Shown: positions 12,189 through 19,769 of the stretch, piece by piece
Layout: each line of letters starts with the position of its first letter
Position numbering within the stretch: the stretch's first letter is position 1
Source: Azospirillum sp. B21
GTDB lineage: Bacteria; Pseudomonadota; Alphaproteobacteria; Azospirillales; Azospirillaceae
Direction of reading: 5' to 3'
DNA: 64,000 nt
NCBI RefSeq assembly: GCF_008364825.1
Contig: NZ_VTTO01000013.1
Coordinates: forward strand, 1-64,000
Made by a program: the position numbers and the translations under genes
The notes under the pieces: generated by a model
Told to the model about the DNA's origin: nothing
The model's input: only the letters and a program-made list of their open reading frames with translations
Database searches by the model: none

Positions 12189-13615
12189 GGCCGCGCGACG
12201 TTTTGCCGGAGAAGGTGGTCGATGCCGTGCTTCGGCGGCCCCGAACAACGGTCGTGTTGCAGGCCGGTGGCGGCGCGACAGCGAGAATCAGCTTCGCCAG
12301 GATGGTCTGGAGCGCGGGCGGCGTGCCTTCCAATGCAAAGCGGTGTGGCGAAAGAACTGCCGCTTGATCGCTTCGACCAGGGCCAGATAGGTGACGACCG
12401 CCGCCGCTCGAAGTCGAACGGCACCTCGTCGATCTTCTCCCAGCCCGTCACGTCCATCTTGCGGAAGGCGATGACGGCCTCATCCAGGGGGCTCTTGATG
12501 CCGCTCTCGAAATGACTGTTCAGGTAGGCCAGCCGGAAGACGCGCTCGCTCTCCGCGCCAAGGCAATCCAGATGACGGACCATGCGGATCGTGGCCTCGG
12601 TCAGCGTTCCGGTCTTGTCGGTGCACAGCACGTCCATGACGCCGATGTTGTGCATGGCGGCCAGCCGCTTAACGATCACCCGGCGCTTGGCAAGGCGCAG
12701 CGCACCGCGCGCCAGCGTGACGGTGACGATCATCGGCAGAAGTTCCGGCGTCAGCCCGACCGCCAGGGCGAGGGCGAACATCAGCGAGTCGAGCCAGGGG
12801 CGGTGAAACAGGATATTCACCGCCAGAACGAACAGAACCAGGAAGATGGTCAGCCGCAGGATCAGAAACCCGAATTGTCGGATGCCCAGTTCGAAGGCGG
12901 TGGGCGGCGGCGATGCCGTCAGGCTACCGCTCAGCCGGCCGAAGACGGTGGCGTCGCCGATTCGGCAAATCACGGCGGTGGCGCTGCCGCTGATGACGGA
13001 GGAGCCCATGAAGACGGTGTTGATCGCCTCGGCTGGTCCGCCGGCCGATGGGCAGAGTGCATCGGCGCGCTTCTCGACCGGATAGGGATCTCCGGTCAGC
13101 GTCGCCTGGTTGACGAACAGGTCGCGTGCCTCGATGAGACGGCAATCGGCCGGCACGAGATCCCCGGCAGCCAGACGGACGATGTCGCCGGGAACCAGCA
13201 GATCCGCCGCTTCCGAGATCTCGACACCATCGCGTCGGACCTGGACACGGATGTCGACGGACCGGCGCAAAGCATCGATCGCGCTTTCCGCCCGCATTTC
13301 CTGGATGAAGTCGAGGGTGACGCTGAGTATGACCAGGATGAAGACGATGACGAAGCTGGTGAGATTGCCGGTGGCCGCCGACAAGGCGCTGGCAAACAGC
13401 AGGATGAGAACGAGCGGATTGAGGAAACGCGACAGGAATTCCAGCCACAGCGGCCGGCGGTGATGCGTCGTGGGGCGGTTGAACCCGTATCGTCTGCGGC
13501 GGCTAGCCACCTCGGTCCGAGCCAACCCGATGCTCGTGGTCCCCAGCTCCGTCAGGACGGCGGAGATTGGCTTCGTCCAGATATCGTCCGTGATCCTGTC
13601 CTCCTGAACTCCCAT
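12185..13615 (-). pseudogene. P-type cation (Mg-type) ATPase, truncated and fused to a protease gene end
   Basis: Residues up to about 400 are an intact P-type ATPase N-terminal half. They include transmembrane helices (PLVLILLFASALSA, FVIVFILVILSVTLDF), actuator motif LTGDPYPVEK, and the phosphorylation site DKTGTLT. After FDFERRR (about 12398) the gene jumps, one frame over, to VVTYLALVEAIKRQFFR, the usual extreme C-terminus of MgtA-like pumps, so about half the protein is deleted. The final 50 bases encode HGIDHLLRQNVARP, matching the tail of the protease at 24035 (SIDRLLRRNVTRP). The likely start is 13615; an upstream Met at 13690 lies only 8 bp from the box and would precede the transcript start. 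Confidence 0.8.
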
Positions 13616-13697
13616 CCGCCGAAGGCCGAACCGATCAGCCAATTTCGGCCTCGGAATCTCCAAAGAAGTATTCCCGTCCGGATGTGCCATGTTGTTC

Positions 13698-13711
13698 TTA
13701 ACGTGGATTAA
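13698..13711. promoter_or_regulatory. Palindromic box TTAACG-TG-GATTAA, divergent
   Basis: The box sits almost exactly midway between two divergent starts: 90 bp from the ATPase start at 13615 and 96 bp from the phasin start at 13801. -10-like hexamers follow 24 bases away on both sides: TCTAAA on the plus strand and GAATAC on the minus strand. Confidence 0.75.
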
Positions 13712-13800
13712 TGGCCGGGAAAAAGATTCTCTTCTAAATCCCGCGATGCCCAGCCTGGGCTGGCCGGCGGCAAATGCCGGGCAGAAGAGGAGGAGTATCG

Positions 13801-14262
13801 ATGAGGAGCCACGCGATCAACACACCGGCTTCCCCCCAAATGGAAGGCGCGTTTCCAATATGGACCGCCAACACACTGCTGCAAACCAACTTTCTGCAGC
13901 GGGCCGAGGCAATCTTGCGCATGCAGTCGAACCTGTTCGGCGGCTTCGAGACCATGAGCCGCAACTGGCTGGAACATCGCCAGGACGATCTCCAATCGGC
14001 ATTGTCCACCGTGGAGCGGATGGGAACGGTGGAGGATGCGGCGGAACGATCCTCTCTCTGGAACGACTGGATGGCCGACCGTCTGAAGCGCTGGTCGGAA
14101 GAGGCGACCGCGGCGATCGAGCAGGCGCAGGGCATGTCCCGTGCCATGGCCGAACAGGCATCCGCCAGCGCATCGGTCGACCGGCCCTTCCATCCGAGGG
14201 AACGGCGCTTTCGGAACGCCGAGGGTCGGCGCGACGGCAAGCCCGAGGAAGCGCGCGGCTGA
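13801..14262 (+). CDS. Phasin-family protein (PHA granule-associated)
   Basis: A 153-residue, largely helical protein. The core WTANTLLQTNFLQRAEAILRMQSNLFGGFETMSRNWLEHRQDDLQSAL resembles phasin_2-type domains, in which an amphipathic helix binds polyhydroxyalkanoate granules. A basic tail (RPFHPRERRFRNAEGRRDGK) follows. AGGAGGAG six bases before ATG 13801 fixes the start. A frame extension to 13774 lacks a ribosome site. The shared box upstream and a PHA synthase 8 kb away under the same box type support a role in carbon storage when respiration is limited. The domain call is from pattern only. Confidence 0.7.
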   Translation: MRSHAINTPASPQMEGAFPIWTANTLLQTNFLQRAEAILRMQSNLFGGFETMSRNWLEHRQDDLQSALSTVERMGTVEDAAERSSLWNDWMADRLKRWSEEATAAIEQAQGMSRAMAEQASASASVDRPFHPRERRFRNAEGRRDGKPEEARG

Positions 14263-14295
14263 AGCCGCTGTCCTGAAGAAGCACCGGGAGGGGAC

Positions 14296-14991
14296 ATGGG
14301 TCACTGGCCGGCGATGGAAGGGGGAAACGGAATCACGGCCCTTTTCAGGAACCGGACCGATGCCGGCAGGCGGCTGGCCGACACGCTGGCGCCCTTGCGG
14401 GATCAGGCGCCCGTTGTCCTGGCCCTTCCGCGCGGTGGTGTTGCGGTGGCGGTGGAGATCGCAAGGAGGCTTCACGCCCCGCTCGGGCTCGTTCTGGTCC
14501 GCAAACTCGGTGCTCCGTACCAGCCGGAACTGGCGATCGGTGCGATTGCCAGTTGTGGGGCAGGAGGGAACGCGGCGATCGAGACGGTGATCAATTCCAA
14601 CGTCGGCCTTCTTTTGCCCGATTCATGGCTCGAAGAGGAGACAGGTCGTCAACTCAAGGAACTGGAGCGACGCCGCACCACTTACCTCGCAGGTCGGCGT
14701 CAGCCTGCCATAGCCGGCCGTACCGCCATCCTGGTCGATGACGGCATTGCCACAGGTGCCACCATGCTCGCCGCTCTTCAGGCGGTGCGCAAGGAGGGGC
14801 CGAAGGCGCTCGTGTTGGCCGTTCCGGTGGCACCGGCTGACAGTCTGGCTGCATTCACCGAAACAGCCGACACGGTCATCTGTCTGGAAACTCCTGCCTC
14901 TTTCATGTCCATCGGAGCGTTCTACCGCGACTTCCGCCAACTGGATGACTCCGACGTGATCAATCTCCTCGACGCTGCCGGACAATTTTGA
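14296..14991 (+). CDS. Phosphoribosyltransferase family protein
   Basis: A 231-residue type I PRTase fold. It opens with ALPRGGVAVAVEIARRLHAPLGLVLVRKLGAP and has the PRPP-binding motif TAILVDDGIATGATM near residue 145. The segment between forms the flexible hood (VINSNVGLLLPDSWLEEETGRQLKELERRR). Proteins of this subgroup often stand beside dienelactone-hydrolase or stress genes and their substrate is not known. It lies 33 bp after the phasin gene with a GGGAGGGG site and is surely co-transcribed with it. Confidence 0.85.
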   Translation: MGHWPAMEGGNGITALFRNRTDAGRRLADTLAPLRDQAPVVLALPRGGVAVAVEIARRLHAPLGLVLVRKLGAPYQPELAIGAIASCGAGGNAAIETVINSNVGLLLPDSWLEEETGRQLKELERRRTTYLAGRRQPAIAGRTAILVDDGIATGATMLAALQAVRKEGPKALVLAVPVAPADSLAAFTETADTVICLETPASFMSIGAFYRDFRQLDDSDVINLLDAAGQF

Positions 14992-14999
14992 GCGATCTC

Positions 15000-15013
15000 T
15001 TGATCTCGGTTAA
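15000..15013 (+). promoter_or_regulatory. Palindromic box TTGATC-TC-GGTTAA
   Basis: The box is centred 118 bp upstream of the GYD gene, starting ten bases after the PRTase stop. The left half is FNR-like (TTGAT) and the right half is the island type (GGTTAA). A CATTGT hexamer follows about 24 bases on. Confidence 0.65.
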
Positions 15014-15124
15014 CGAGGATCGCTCCCCTGGCGTCCATTGTGAAAGCCGAAGAAACGTCATGAACGCAGCTCGGCTGCCCGGCTGACCTCCCAGCCTGCG
15101 GCCACGGGAATGGAGAGGCACGCC

Positions 15125-15436
15125 ATGGCCACATTCATCATGCTGACACGGCTTATCCAGGGGACGAAAGCTCCACCGAAATCCACCGACAAGGTCCGGC
15201 AGCACCTCGCCGAACAGATCGGCCAGAACTGCCCGGATGTCCAATGGCGAAGCAGCTTTGCCGTTCTCGGTCCCTACGACTTCCTCGACATCTTCACCGC
15301 TCCAGGGATTGACGCGGCAATGAGGGTAGCGACCACCGTCCGTGCGTCCGGTTACGCCCACACCGAAATCTGGGGGGCAAGCGAGTTGCATCCCATCGAT
15401 GCCGCTGTTCGGACCTCCGATCCTCTGGCCGAATAG
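15125..15436 (+). CDS. GYD-domain protein
   Basis: A 103-residue dimeric alpha-beta barrel-like protein: MATFIMLTRLIQGTKAPPKS, SSFAVLGPYDFLDIFTAPGI and ASGYAHTEIWGASE are the GYD-domain blocks (the LGPYD motif gives the name). The function of the family is not established. The start at 15125 has GGAGAGG upstream. It is a single-gene unit with its own box and converges on the 86-aa gene at 15439 with only 2 bp between stops. Confidence 0.8.
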   Translation: MATFIMLTRLIQGTKAPPKSTDKVRQHLAEQIGQNCPDVQWRSSFAVLGPYDFLDIFTAPGIDAAMRVATTVRASGYAHTEIWGASELHPIDAAVRTSDPLAE

Positions 15437-15438
15437 GG

Positions 15439-15699
15439 TCAAAGTTTCTCGATGCATGTGAGATATTGATCGATGCGTTCCAACCGCCGTCTCCACTGGG
15501 CGGCAGTGGCATCGGCCAGCCGGTGTGCGGCCAGCCGGATGCGGATACAGGCGCGGACACTGCGATAGAAGGCGACCAGATGAGGATCGGCCCTGTCCCC
15601 GCTCCGCGTCTCGTAAATCTTCAGAAGATGGGTGGCGATCCGGCGGCCATGCCGCCAATGCGGGTCCAGATCGAACAGCAGCATTCCGTCGTGCGTCAT
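15439..15699 (-). CDS. Short protein resembling the tail of an aminoglycoside-phosphotransferase-type kinase
   Basis: 86 residues: MTHDGMLLFDLDPHWRHGRR, then HLLKIYETRSGDRADPHLVAFYRSVRACIRIRLAAHRLAD. The block DLD-x(n)-GDRADP-LVAFYRSVRAC-R-R resembles the region after the active site in bifunctional aminoglycoside phosphotransferase/ATP-binding proteins. Here it has its own ATG with GGGAGG eight bases before and follows the universal stress gene by 38 bp. Either it is a decayed remnant with a fortuitous start or a genuine stand-alone short protein. The catalytic HGD loop and P-loop are absent, so kinase activity is excluded. Confidence 0.55.
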   Translation of the reverse strand: MTHDGMLLFDLDPHWRHGRRIATHLLKIYETRSGDRADPHLVAFYRSVRACIRIRLAAHRLADATAAQWRRRLERIDQYLTCIEKL

Positions 15700-15737
15700 C
15701 GATGCCTCCCATGCCGGACTATCAGTGGCTGGCCGCC

Positions 15738-16625
15738 TCAGTGTGCGATCAGGACCGAACATCCGAGAGCGGTCCCCAGCACATGACGGGTTACGCCGCC
15801 CAGGACCATTTCCCGGAACCGGCTGTGTCCGTAGCCGCCCATGACCAGAAGTCCCGCACCGATCTCCTTCGCCCTTCCGGTCAGCAACTTGCCGGTCGGG
15901 CGGCCATCCCTGTGCAGGACGTCGACCGCCACGGAGATGCCGTGCCAGGCCAGATGGTCGGAAAGGCATGTGATCATCGGCGCCGTCGGACCATTGCCGT
16001 CATCGCCTCCGTCCACAGTCAGTATGGTGGCATTCCGCGCCCGCCGCAGGAGCGGCATGGCCCCGGCGATCGCCCTTGCCGCTTGCCGGCTGCCGTCCCA
16101 GGCGATTGCGATCGATGAAAGCGCCTCTTGATCCAAGCCTGGTGCCGCCAGCAGGATCGGCTGACCGGTTTCGAACAATGCCGTCTCCAGCCGCAGGACA
16201 TTGGCCGGAGCATCGAATGGCTGCGCGAACAGGAGGAGGTCGGCACAGCGCCCGCGCTGAGTGAGAATGTCCTCCGGCTGGCCAACCATTTCGCGCCAAG
16301 TCGCCGTGATGGAACCGGACGCGATGGCGGTAACGGCGTCAGGATAGCCGACACAGTGAATGCCGGCGGCCGCAACTGCGATGTCGAAGCTGTGCCTTGC
16401 GTGCGATGTCCGTTCCTGGTCCGCCTGCTCCGCCTCCCGGATCAGGCGATCCAGCATGTCGGATGAGAAGCCCTCGGTAACCAGTGGAATGGCTACCCGC
16501 GGGTCGGGCCGGGCGTGGACGGCATCAACATGCCCATTGAACAGCTTGGCGAGGGTGAAGGCGGCGTTCAGCGCCCGTTCGTCGGCGGCGTCGCCGTCGA
16601 GAAGGACAAGAATATGCTTGATCAT
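15738..16625 (-). CDS. Universal stress protein, tandem UspA domains
   Basis: A 295-residue protein of two Usp folds. The first half begins MIKHILVLLDGDAADERALNAAFTLAKLF. The second (from about 165: SSIAIAWDGSRQAARAIAGAMPLL) ends with the nucleotide-binding loop GLLVMGGYGHSRFREMVLGGVTRHVL, close to the G-2x-G-9x-G-S/T consensus; the first half lacks it. The start at 16625 is chosen for GGAG eight bases upstream; longer frames have no site. A box is centred 68 bp upstream. It is probably a cytoplasmic ATP-binding survival factor during energy stress. Confidence 0.9.
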   Translation of the reverse strand: MIKHILVLLDGDAADERALNAAFTLAKLFNGHVDAVHARPDPRVAIPLVTEGFSSDMLDRLIREAEQADQERTSHARHSFDIAVAAAGIHCVGYPDAVTAIASGSITATWREMVGQPEDILTQRGRCADLLLFAQPFDAPANVLRLETALFETGQPILLAAPGLDQEALSSIAIAWDGSRQAARAIAGAMPLLRRARNATILTVDGGDDGNGPTAPMITCLSDHLAWHGISVAVDVLHRDGRPTGKLLTGRAKEIGAGLLVMGGYGHSRFREMVLGGVTRHVLGTALGCSVLIAH

Positions 16626-16686
16626 GAACCGTCTCCTGCAGCGGAGGATAGGTTCCGTACCGTCGCGCCAAAAATCGCGGCCCACC

Positions 16687-16700
16687 TTGATCCAGGTTAA
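16687..16700 (-). promoter_or_regulatory. Palindromic box TTGATC-CA-GGTTAA
   Basis: The first of two boxes in a 192-bp divergent region, centred 68 bp upstream of the universal stress gene start at 16625. Confidence 0.75.
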
Positions 16701-16744
16701 CCTGATCGACCCCGACGGTGAATCTTCAGTCAATCGTAAACAGG

Positions 16745-16758
16745 TTTATCCAGGTTAA
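16745..16758 (+). promoter_or_regulatory. Palindromic box TTTATC-CA-GGTTAA with -10
   Basis: The second box of the divergent region, centred 67 bp upstream of the start at 16818, mirroring the 68 bp of its partner. A good -10 hexamer, TATACC at 16783-16788, begins 24 bases after the box. That puts the box near -43, the class II position of CRP/FNR activators. Confidence 0.8.
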
Positions 16759-16817
16759 GGCGGCGTTTTGCCTGGGCGCGAGTATACCGCTTTCCGCTCA
16801 CCGGGGAGGACGTGGCC

Positions 16818-17339
16818 ATGGGACAAAAACCTCAGAACAGCCGCTCGGCCATCGATGACCGCCTGCAACCGGAACGGCGAGACCGGCTGATCCAGGAGAA
16901 GGAGCACGACCCCTACAAATCGGAACTCAAACCCGCAGATCCCAGCGTCTGTTCACGCTGCCACGCGGTCTACGAGGATGGTCGCTGGCGGTGGGGGGCG
17001 AGTTCCGCCAATGCGACGGAGACCGTCTGCCAGGCCTGCCAGCGCATCGAGGAGCGGATCCCGGCCGGCATCCTGACGATGAGTGGCGCCTTCGTCCAAG
17101 CCCATCGTGCCGAGATCATGGCGCAGGTCCGTCATCAGGAGAAACTGGAGACCGCCGAGCATCCGCTCAACAGGATCATGGACATCCACGACACCGCCGA
17201 CGGGATCAACGTGACGACCACGGATCTTCACCTGCCCCGGCGAATCGCCGAAGCGCTCGAGCGCCATCACCAGGGTGAAGTGACGTGGAAGTACGCTGAG
17301 GGCGAGTGCTCCCTCAGGGTGAATTGGCACGCAGATTGA
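16818..17339 (+). CDS. BCAM0308-family protein (zinc-ribbon-like)
   Basis: A 173-residue protein. Near residue 45 it has CSRCHAVYEDGRWRW and 20 residues on CQACQRIEERIPAGILTMSG, two CxxC pairs that probably bind zinc. The rest (HRAEIMAQVRHQEKLETAEHPLNRIM...GINVTTTDLHLPRRIAEALERHHQGEV) matches the arrangement of BCAM0308-type proteins found next to stress genes in proteobacteria. Their function is unknown; the C-terminal half looks ribosome-factor-like, which is only an impression. GGGGAGGAC lies before ATG 16812/16818. It has its own box and converges on the FNR-type gene. Confidence 0.75.
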   Translation: MGQKPQNSRSAIDDRLQPERRDRLIQEKEHDPYKSELKPADPSVCSRCHAVYEDGRWRWGASSANATETVCQACQRIEERIPAGILTMSGAFVQAHRAEIMAQVRHQEKLETAEHPLNRIMDIHDTADGINVTTTDLHLPRRIAEALERHHQGEVTWKYAEGECSLRVNWHAD

Positions 17340-17418
17340 GAAGCGGACCGGCTGGGAGCGAAGTTTCACAGGCGATGCGGACCAGGTGGCGTGGGCCGGT
17401 CTTGCCTGCGCCGCTTGG

Positions 17419-18261
17419 TCACGATGGGCCGATGGGCGATGATCCATGGCATCGGCTGGATGGACTGCGCCAGGTACCCCCGTACCATGTGCCCGGCTCC
17501 AACCCCGGAGGCGGCGGCAGGAATGCGGAGCAGGGCGCCGGCGCTGCGGTCATCTCCGCCAGACCGGCCAGCCGCTGCCAGTCCATCACGCGCAGGCGCC
17601 CCTTGGTGAAGGACAGCAGCCCGGCGGCCCGCATCTCCTTCAAGGTCCGGCAGACATGAACCGAGGTCAGGCCGGTCGCGTCGGCGATCACCGTCTGGCT
17701 GATCGGAAGCGCGAACTCGTCCACGCCGCCGCCGGCTTCCCGGAGCTGGCGTTGGCACAGCGCGAACAGGAGGCGGGCGATCCGCTCGGCCGCGGTGCAG
17801 GTGCCGAGGCCGCCCAGCAGACGCCAGTCCGAAATCGTCTCCGCCGCCAGAAGCGACCACATCCGCAACGTCAGTTCCGGTGCGGTCTGGCAGAACCGCA
17901 TCAGCGACTGGCGCGGGATCGGACAGGCGGTGAGATCGGTCAGCGCCTCCACCGTGCAGGGCATGCAGCCGTCGGCGGTCGTCTCGAACCCGACCATGCT
18001 TCCGGGCATGGCGAAGCGAAGCACTTGGCGACGCCCGTTCTCGTGGAAGACGGACGCCGCTGCCCAGCCGCGGCGAATGATGAACACCATCTCGCTGCCG
18101 TCCCCTTCGGCGAAGACGCAGCCGCCCGCAGGCACATGCCAGAGCGGGTGCTTGATGGTGCCGAGCGCCTGGAGTTGCGCGTCGGAGGCGCTTGCGCATA
18201 GCCCGTCGCGTCGAACCGGGCAGGATTGGCATTCGGGCCGCATGGGACGCCTTTCTCGCAT
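17419..18261 (-). CDS. FNR-type oxygen-responsive transcription regulator with altered recognition helix
   Basis: A 280-residue CRP/FNR protein. Cys11-x2-Cys14-x7-Cys22 and Cys113 (LTACPIP, equivalent to E. coli FNR Cys122) match the [4Fe-4S] ligands of alphaproteobacterial FnrN/FnrL. The cyclic-nucleotide-type barrel spans about 30-120 and the dimer helix about 125-150. In the winged helix-turn-helix (185-225) the recognition helix reads TSVHVCRTLKEM, with Val201, Cys204 and Arg205 where E. coli FNR has Glu209, Ser212 and Arg213. The Arg that contacts DNA is kept; Glu and Ser are not. An alternative Met at 18243 has the better ribosome site (AAAGG). It starts 4 bp after the 128-aa gene, and the pair is preceded by an FNR/FixK box. 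The 3' tail after about residue 235 looks unrelated to the family. Confidence 0.9.
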   Translation of the reverse strand: MRERRPMRPECQSCPVRRDGLCASASDAQLQALGTIKHPLWHVPAGGCVFAEGDGSEMVFIIRRGWAAASVFHENGRRQVLRFAMPGSMVGFETTADGCMPCTVEALTDLTACPIPRQSLMRFCQTAPELTLRMWSLLAAETISDWRLLGGLGTCTAAERIARLLFALCQRQLREAGGGVDEFALPISQTVIADATGLTSVHVCRTLKEMRAAGLLSFTKGRLRVMDWQRLAGLAEMTAAPAPCSAFLPPPPGLEPGTWYGGTWRSPSSRCHGSSPIGPS

Positions 18262-18265
18262 TTGC

Positions 18266-18652
18266 CTAATGTCTCGGCTCGCTCGGATTTGCCGGGCGCA
18301 GCTGGGGGAGCATTTGCGCCTGCGCCAGCGAGTCGATCAGGGCTGAAACGATGATGTGGCTGCCGATGGGGCCTTCCGCCGCCTCCTGTGCCGCATCCAG
18401 GTGTCCATCGAGACGACAGGCCACAGTCAGCTTGACGGCGACGCCGAGTGGCGTTTGGGCGGGGGTGCTGATCAGCGAGCGCAGCAGCCACTTCCGCCGG
18501 GCTGTTTCTCCGTCTTCGGATTCCCGGTAGCGTTTGTGCAGCAGCAGGAGAGCGTGGTCGCTGTGCGAACCGGTTGCGAGTGCCGCAACAGAAAAACTCA
18601 AGAGCTCCGCGTAGAGCGCTTCGCTTTTCGAAAAGCCATGCGATGACGACAT
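18266..18652 (-). CDS. Unknown protein co-transcribed with the FNR-type regulator (128 aa)
   Basis: MSSSHGFSKSEALYAELLSF followed by helices (LLLLHKRYRESEDGETARRKWLLRSLIST, GVAVKLTVACRLDG, SHIIVSALIDSLAQAQ). It looks all-alpha and soluble, and I recognise no domain. The ATG at 18652 is preceded by GGGGA; an upstream Met at 18676 is also possible. Its stop is 4 bp from the regulator start, so the two are made together and could act together, for example as an anti-activator or as a short regulatory module. An FNR/FixK box is centred 100 bp upstream. Confidence 0.6.
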   Translation of the reverse strand: MSSSHGFSKSEALYAELLSFSVAALATGSHSDHALLLLHKRYRESEDGETARRKWLLRSLISTPAQTPLGVAVKLTVACRLDGHLDAAQEAAEGPIGSHIIVSALIDSLAQAQMLPQLRPANPSEPRH

Positions 18653-19055
18653 GGTTCGTCCCCACAGAACTGTCATAGAACGACGTCGAGAATTGGGAAA
18701 TTCACCGAGTATACGGAACTTGCGCCCTAGGAGCGATAGATGATTTGATCTGAGTCAAAAATGCGATGAACTATACAGAATGGATTGTGACCTACTCAAA
18801 ATGATAGACACCTACAAAGTAGGTATAGAAATTTCCGGCTGGTGGCGGTCAGGAGGGTGAGTGGGTATAGAAGCCACCTGCCGAAGCCGAGCCCCAGATG
18901 CCGTACATGGGAACTCCCCGCACCTTGGACATAGCCGTCGAGGCCGGGCTGATGCAGCGCCTCGCCTTTGGCTGTCCACGGCGTCAGACTGAGGGTTTTC
19001 CGGGCTCACTCATGCACTTGCTCGGCCCGGATCCTCCGGTTCCCGATCCACCCCC
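18653..19055. other. Regulatory and degraded intergenic region
   Basis: It contains the FNR/FixK box at 18745-18758 and a TATACT hexamer on the complement at 18708-18713. It is AT-richer than its surroundings (18690-18840). From 18850 on, the plus strand becomes high-GC again and leads into the PEP-synthase remnant, but I find no further gene. Confidence 0.5.
18745..18758 (-). promoter_or_regulatory. FNR/FixK box TTGATCTGAGTCAA
   Basis: It matches the TTGAT-N4-ATCAA anaerobox with a single difference (GTCAA). It is centred 100 bp upstream of the 128-aa gene that leads into the FNR-type regulator. The TATACT hexamer at 18708-18713 would put it near -50. It is clearly different from the island box, so the regulator gene is itself likely under FNR or FixK control. 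Confidence 0.7.
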
Positions 19056-19769
19056 GACGCCGATCGCGAGCGCTTCTGCCTGACCGACGGGGAGGTGCTG
19101 CGGCTTGCCGGATACGCCATCCGGATCGAGGACCATTACGGCCAGCCCATGGACATCGAATGGGCCAAGGACGGACTGGACAGCGGCCTCTACATCGTCC
19201 AGGCCCGGCCGGAGACCGTTGCCTCCCAGCGGACGGCGCTGGAACTGGAGAGCTTCGTTCCGGAGGCGAAGGGGACCGTGCTCGCGTCGGGACGCGCAGT
19301 CGACGGACGCATGGCCACCGGGACGGTGCGCGTCGTGACCGATGCCCACCATCTGTCGGCCTTCCGTCCGGGCGATGTTCTGGTGGCCGACACCAAGACG
19401 CCGGATTGGGAGCCTGTGATGAAGACAGCCGCCGCCATCGTCACCAACCGGGGTGGCCGGACCTGCCATGCCGCCATCGTCGCCCGCGAACTGGGCATTC
19501 CAGCCGTGGCCGGAGCCGAACGCGCGACGGAGGCCCTGCGCGATGGGCAGACGGTGACCGTCTCCTGCGCGGAGGATGAAACCGGCAAGGTTTATGACGG
19601 CGCCGTGCCGTTCCGGGTGGAGCGCCTGGATCTGTTCCTGGTGCGCCTGGGCATCGACTCCATCAGCCTGACGCCGGACAGCGTGCTCAAGACGCTGCGC
19701 GCGGTCGTGGAACTGGAACGGAAACTCGGCCGCGCGCCGCGCGAGCCCGGAACGGGAGGAGTGTCATGA
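19056..19769 (+). pseudogene. Phosphoenolpyruvate synthase remnant, N-truncated with barrel deleted
   Basis: In frame from 19056 the plus strand reads DADRERFCLTDGEVLRLAGYAIRIEDHYGQPMDIEWAKDG and LYIVQARPETV, the end of the PPDK N-terminal ATP-grasp domain. The swivelling phosphohistidine domain follows (TNRGGRTCHAAIVARELGIPAVAG, His intact). It then goes from ETGKVYDGAVPFRVERLD straight to LVRLGIDSISLTPDSVLKTLRAVVELE, the last helix of the PEP-binding barrel. Almost the whole C-terminal barrel and most of the ATP domain are gone. An open frame survives from GTG 19095, but it cannot make PEP from pyruvate. The stop overlaps the next ATG (ATGA). Confidence 0.85.

Noticed and set aside
14263..14295. 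Separate promoter for the phosphoribosyltransferase
   Set aside because: Only 33 bp after the phasin stop, filled by the ribosome site; no box or -10 is present.
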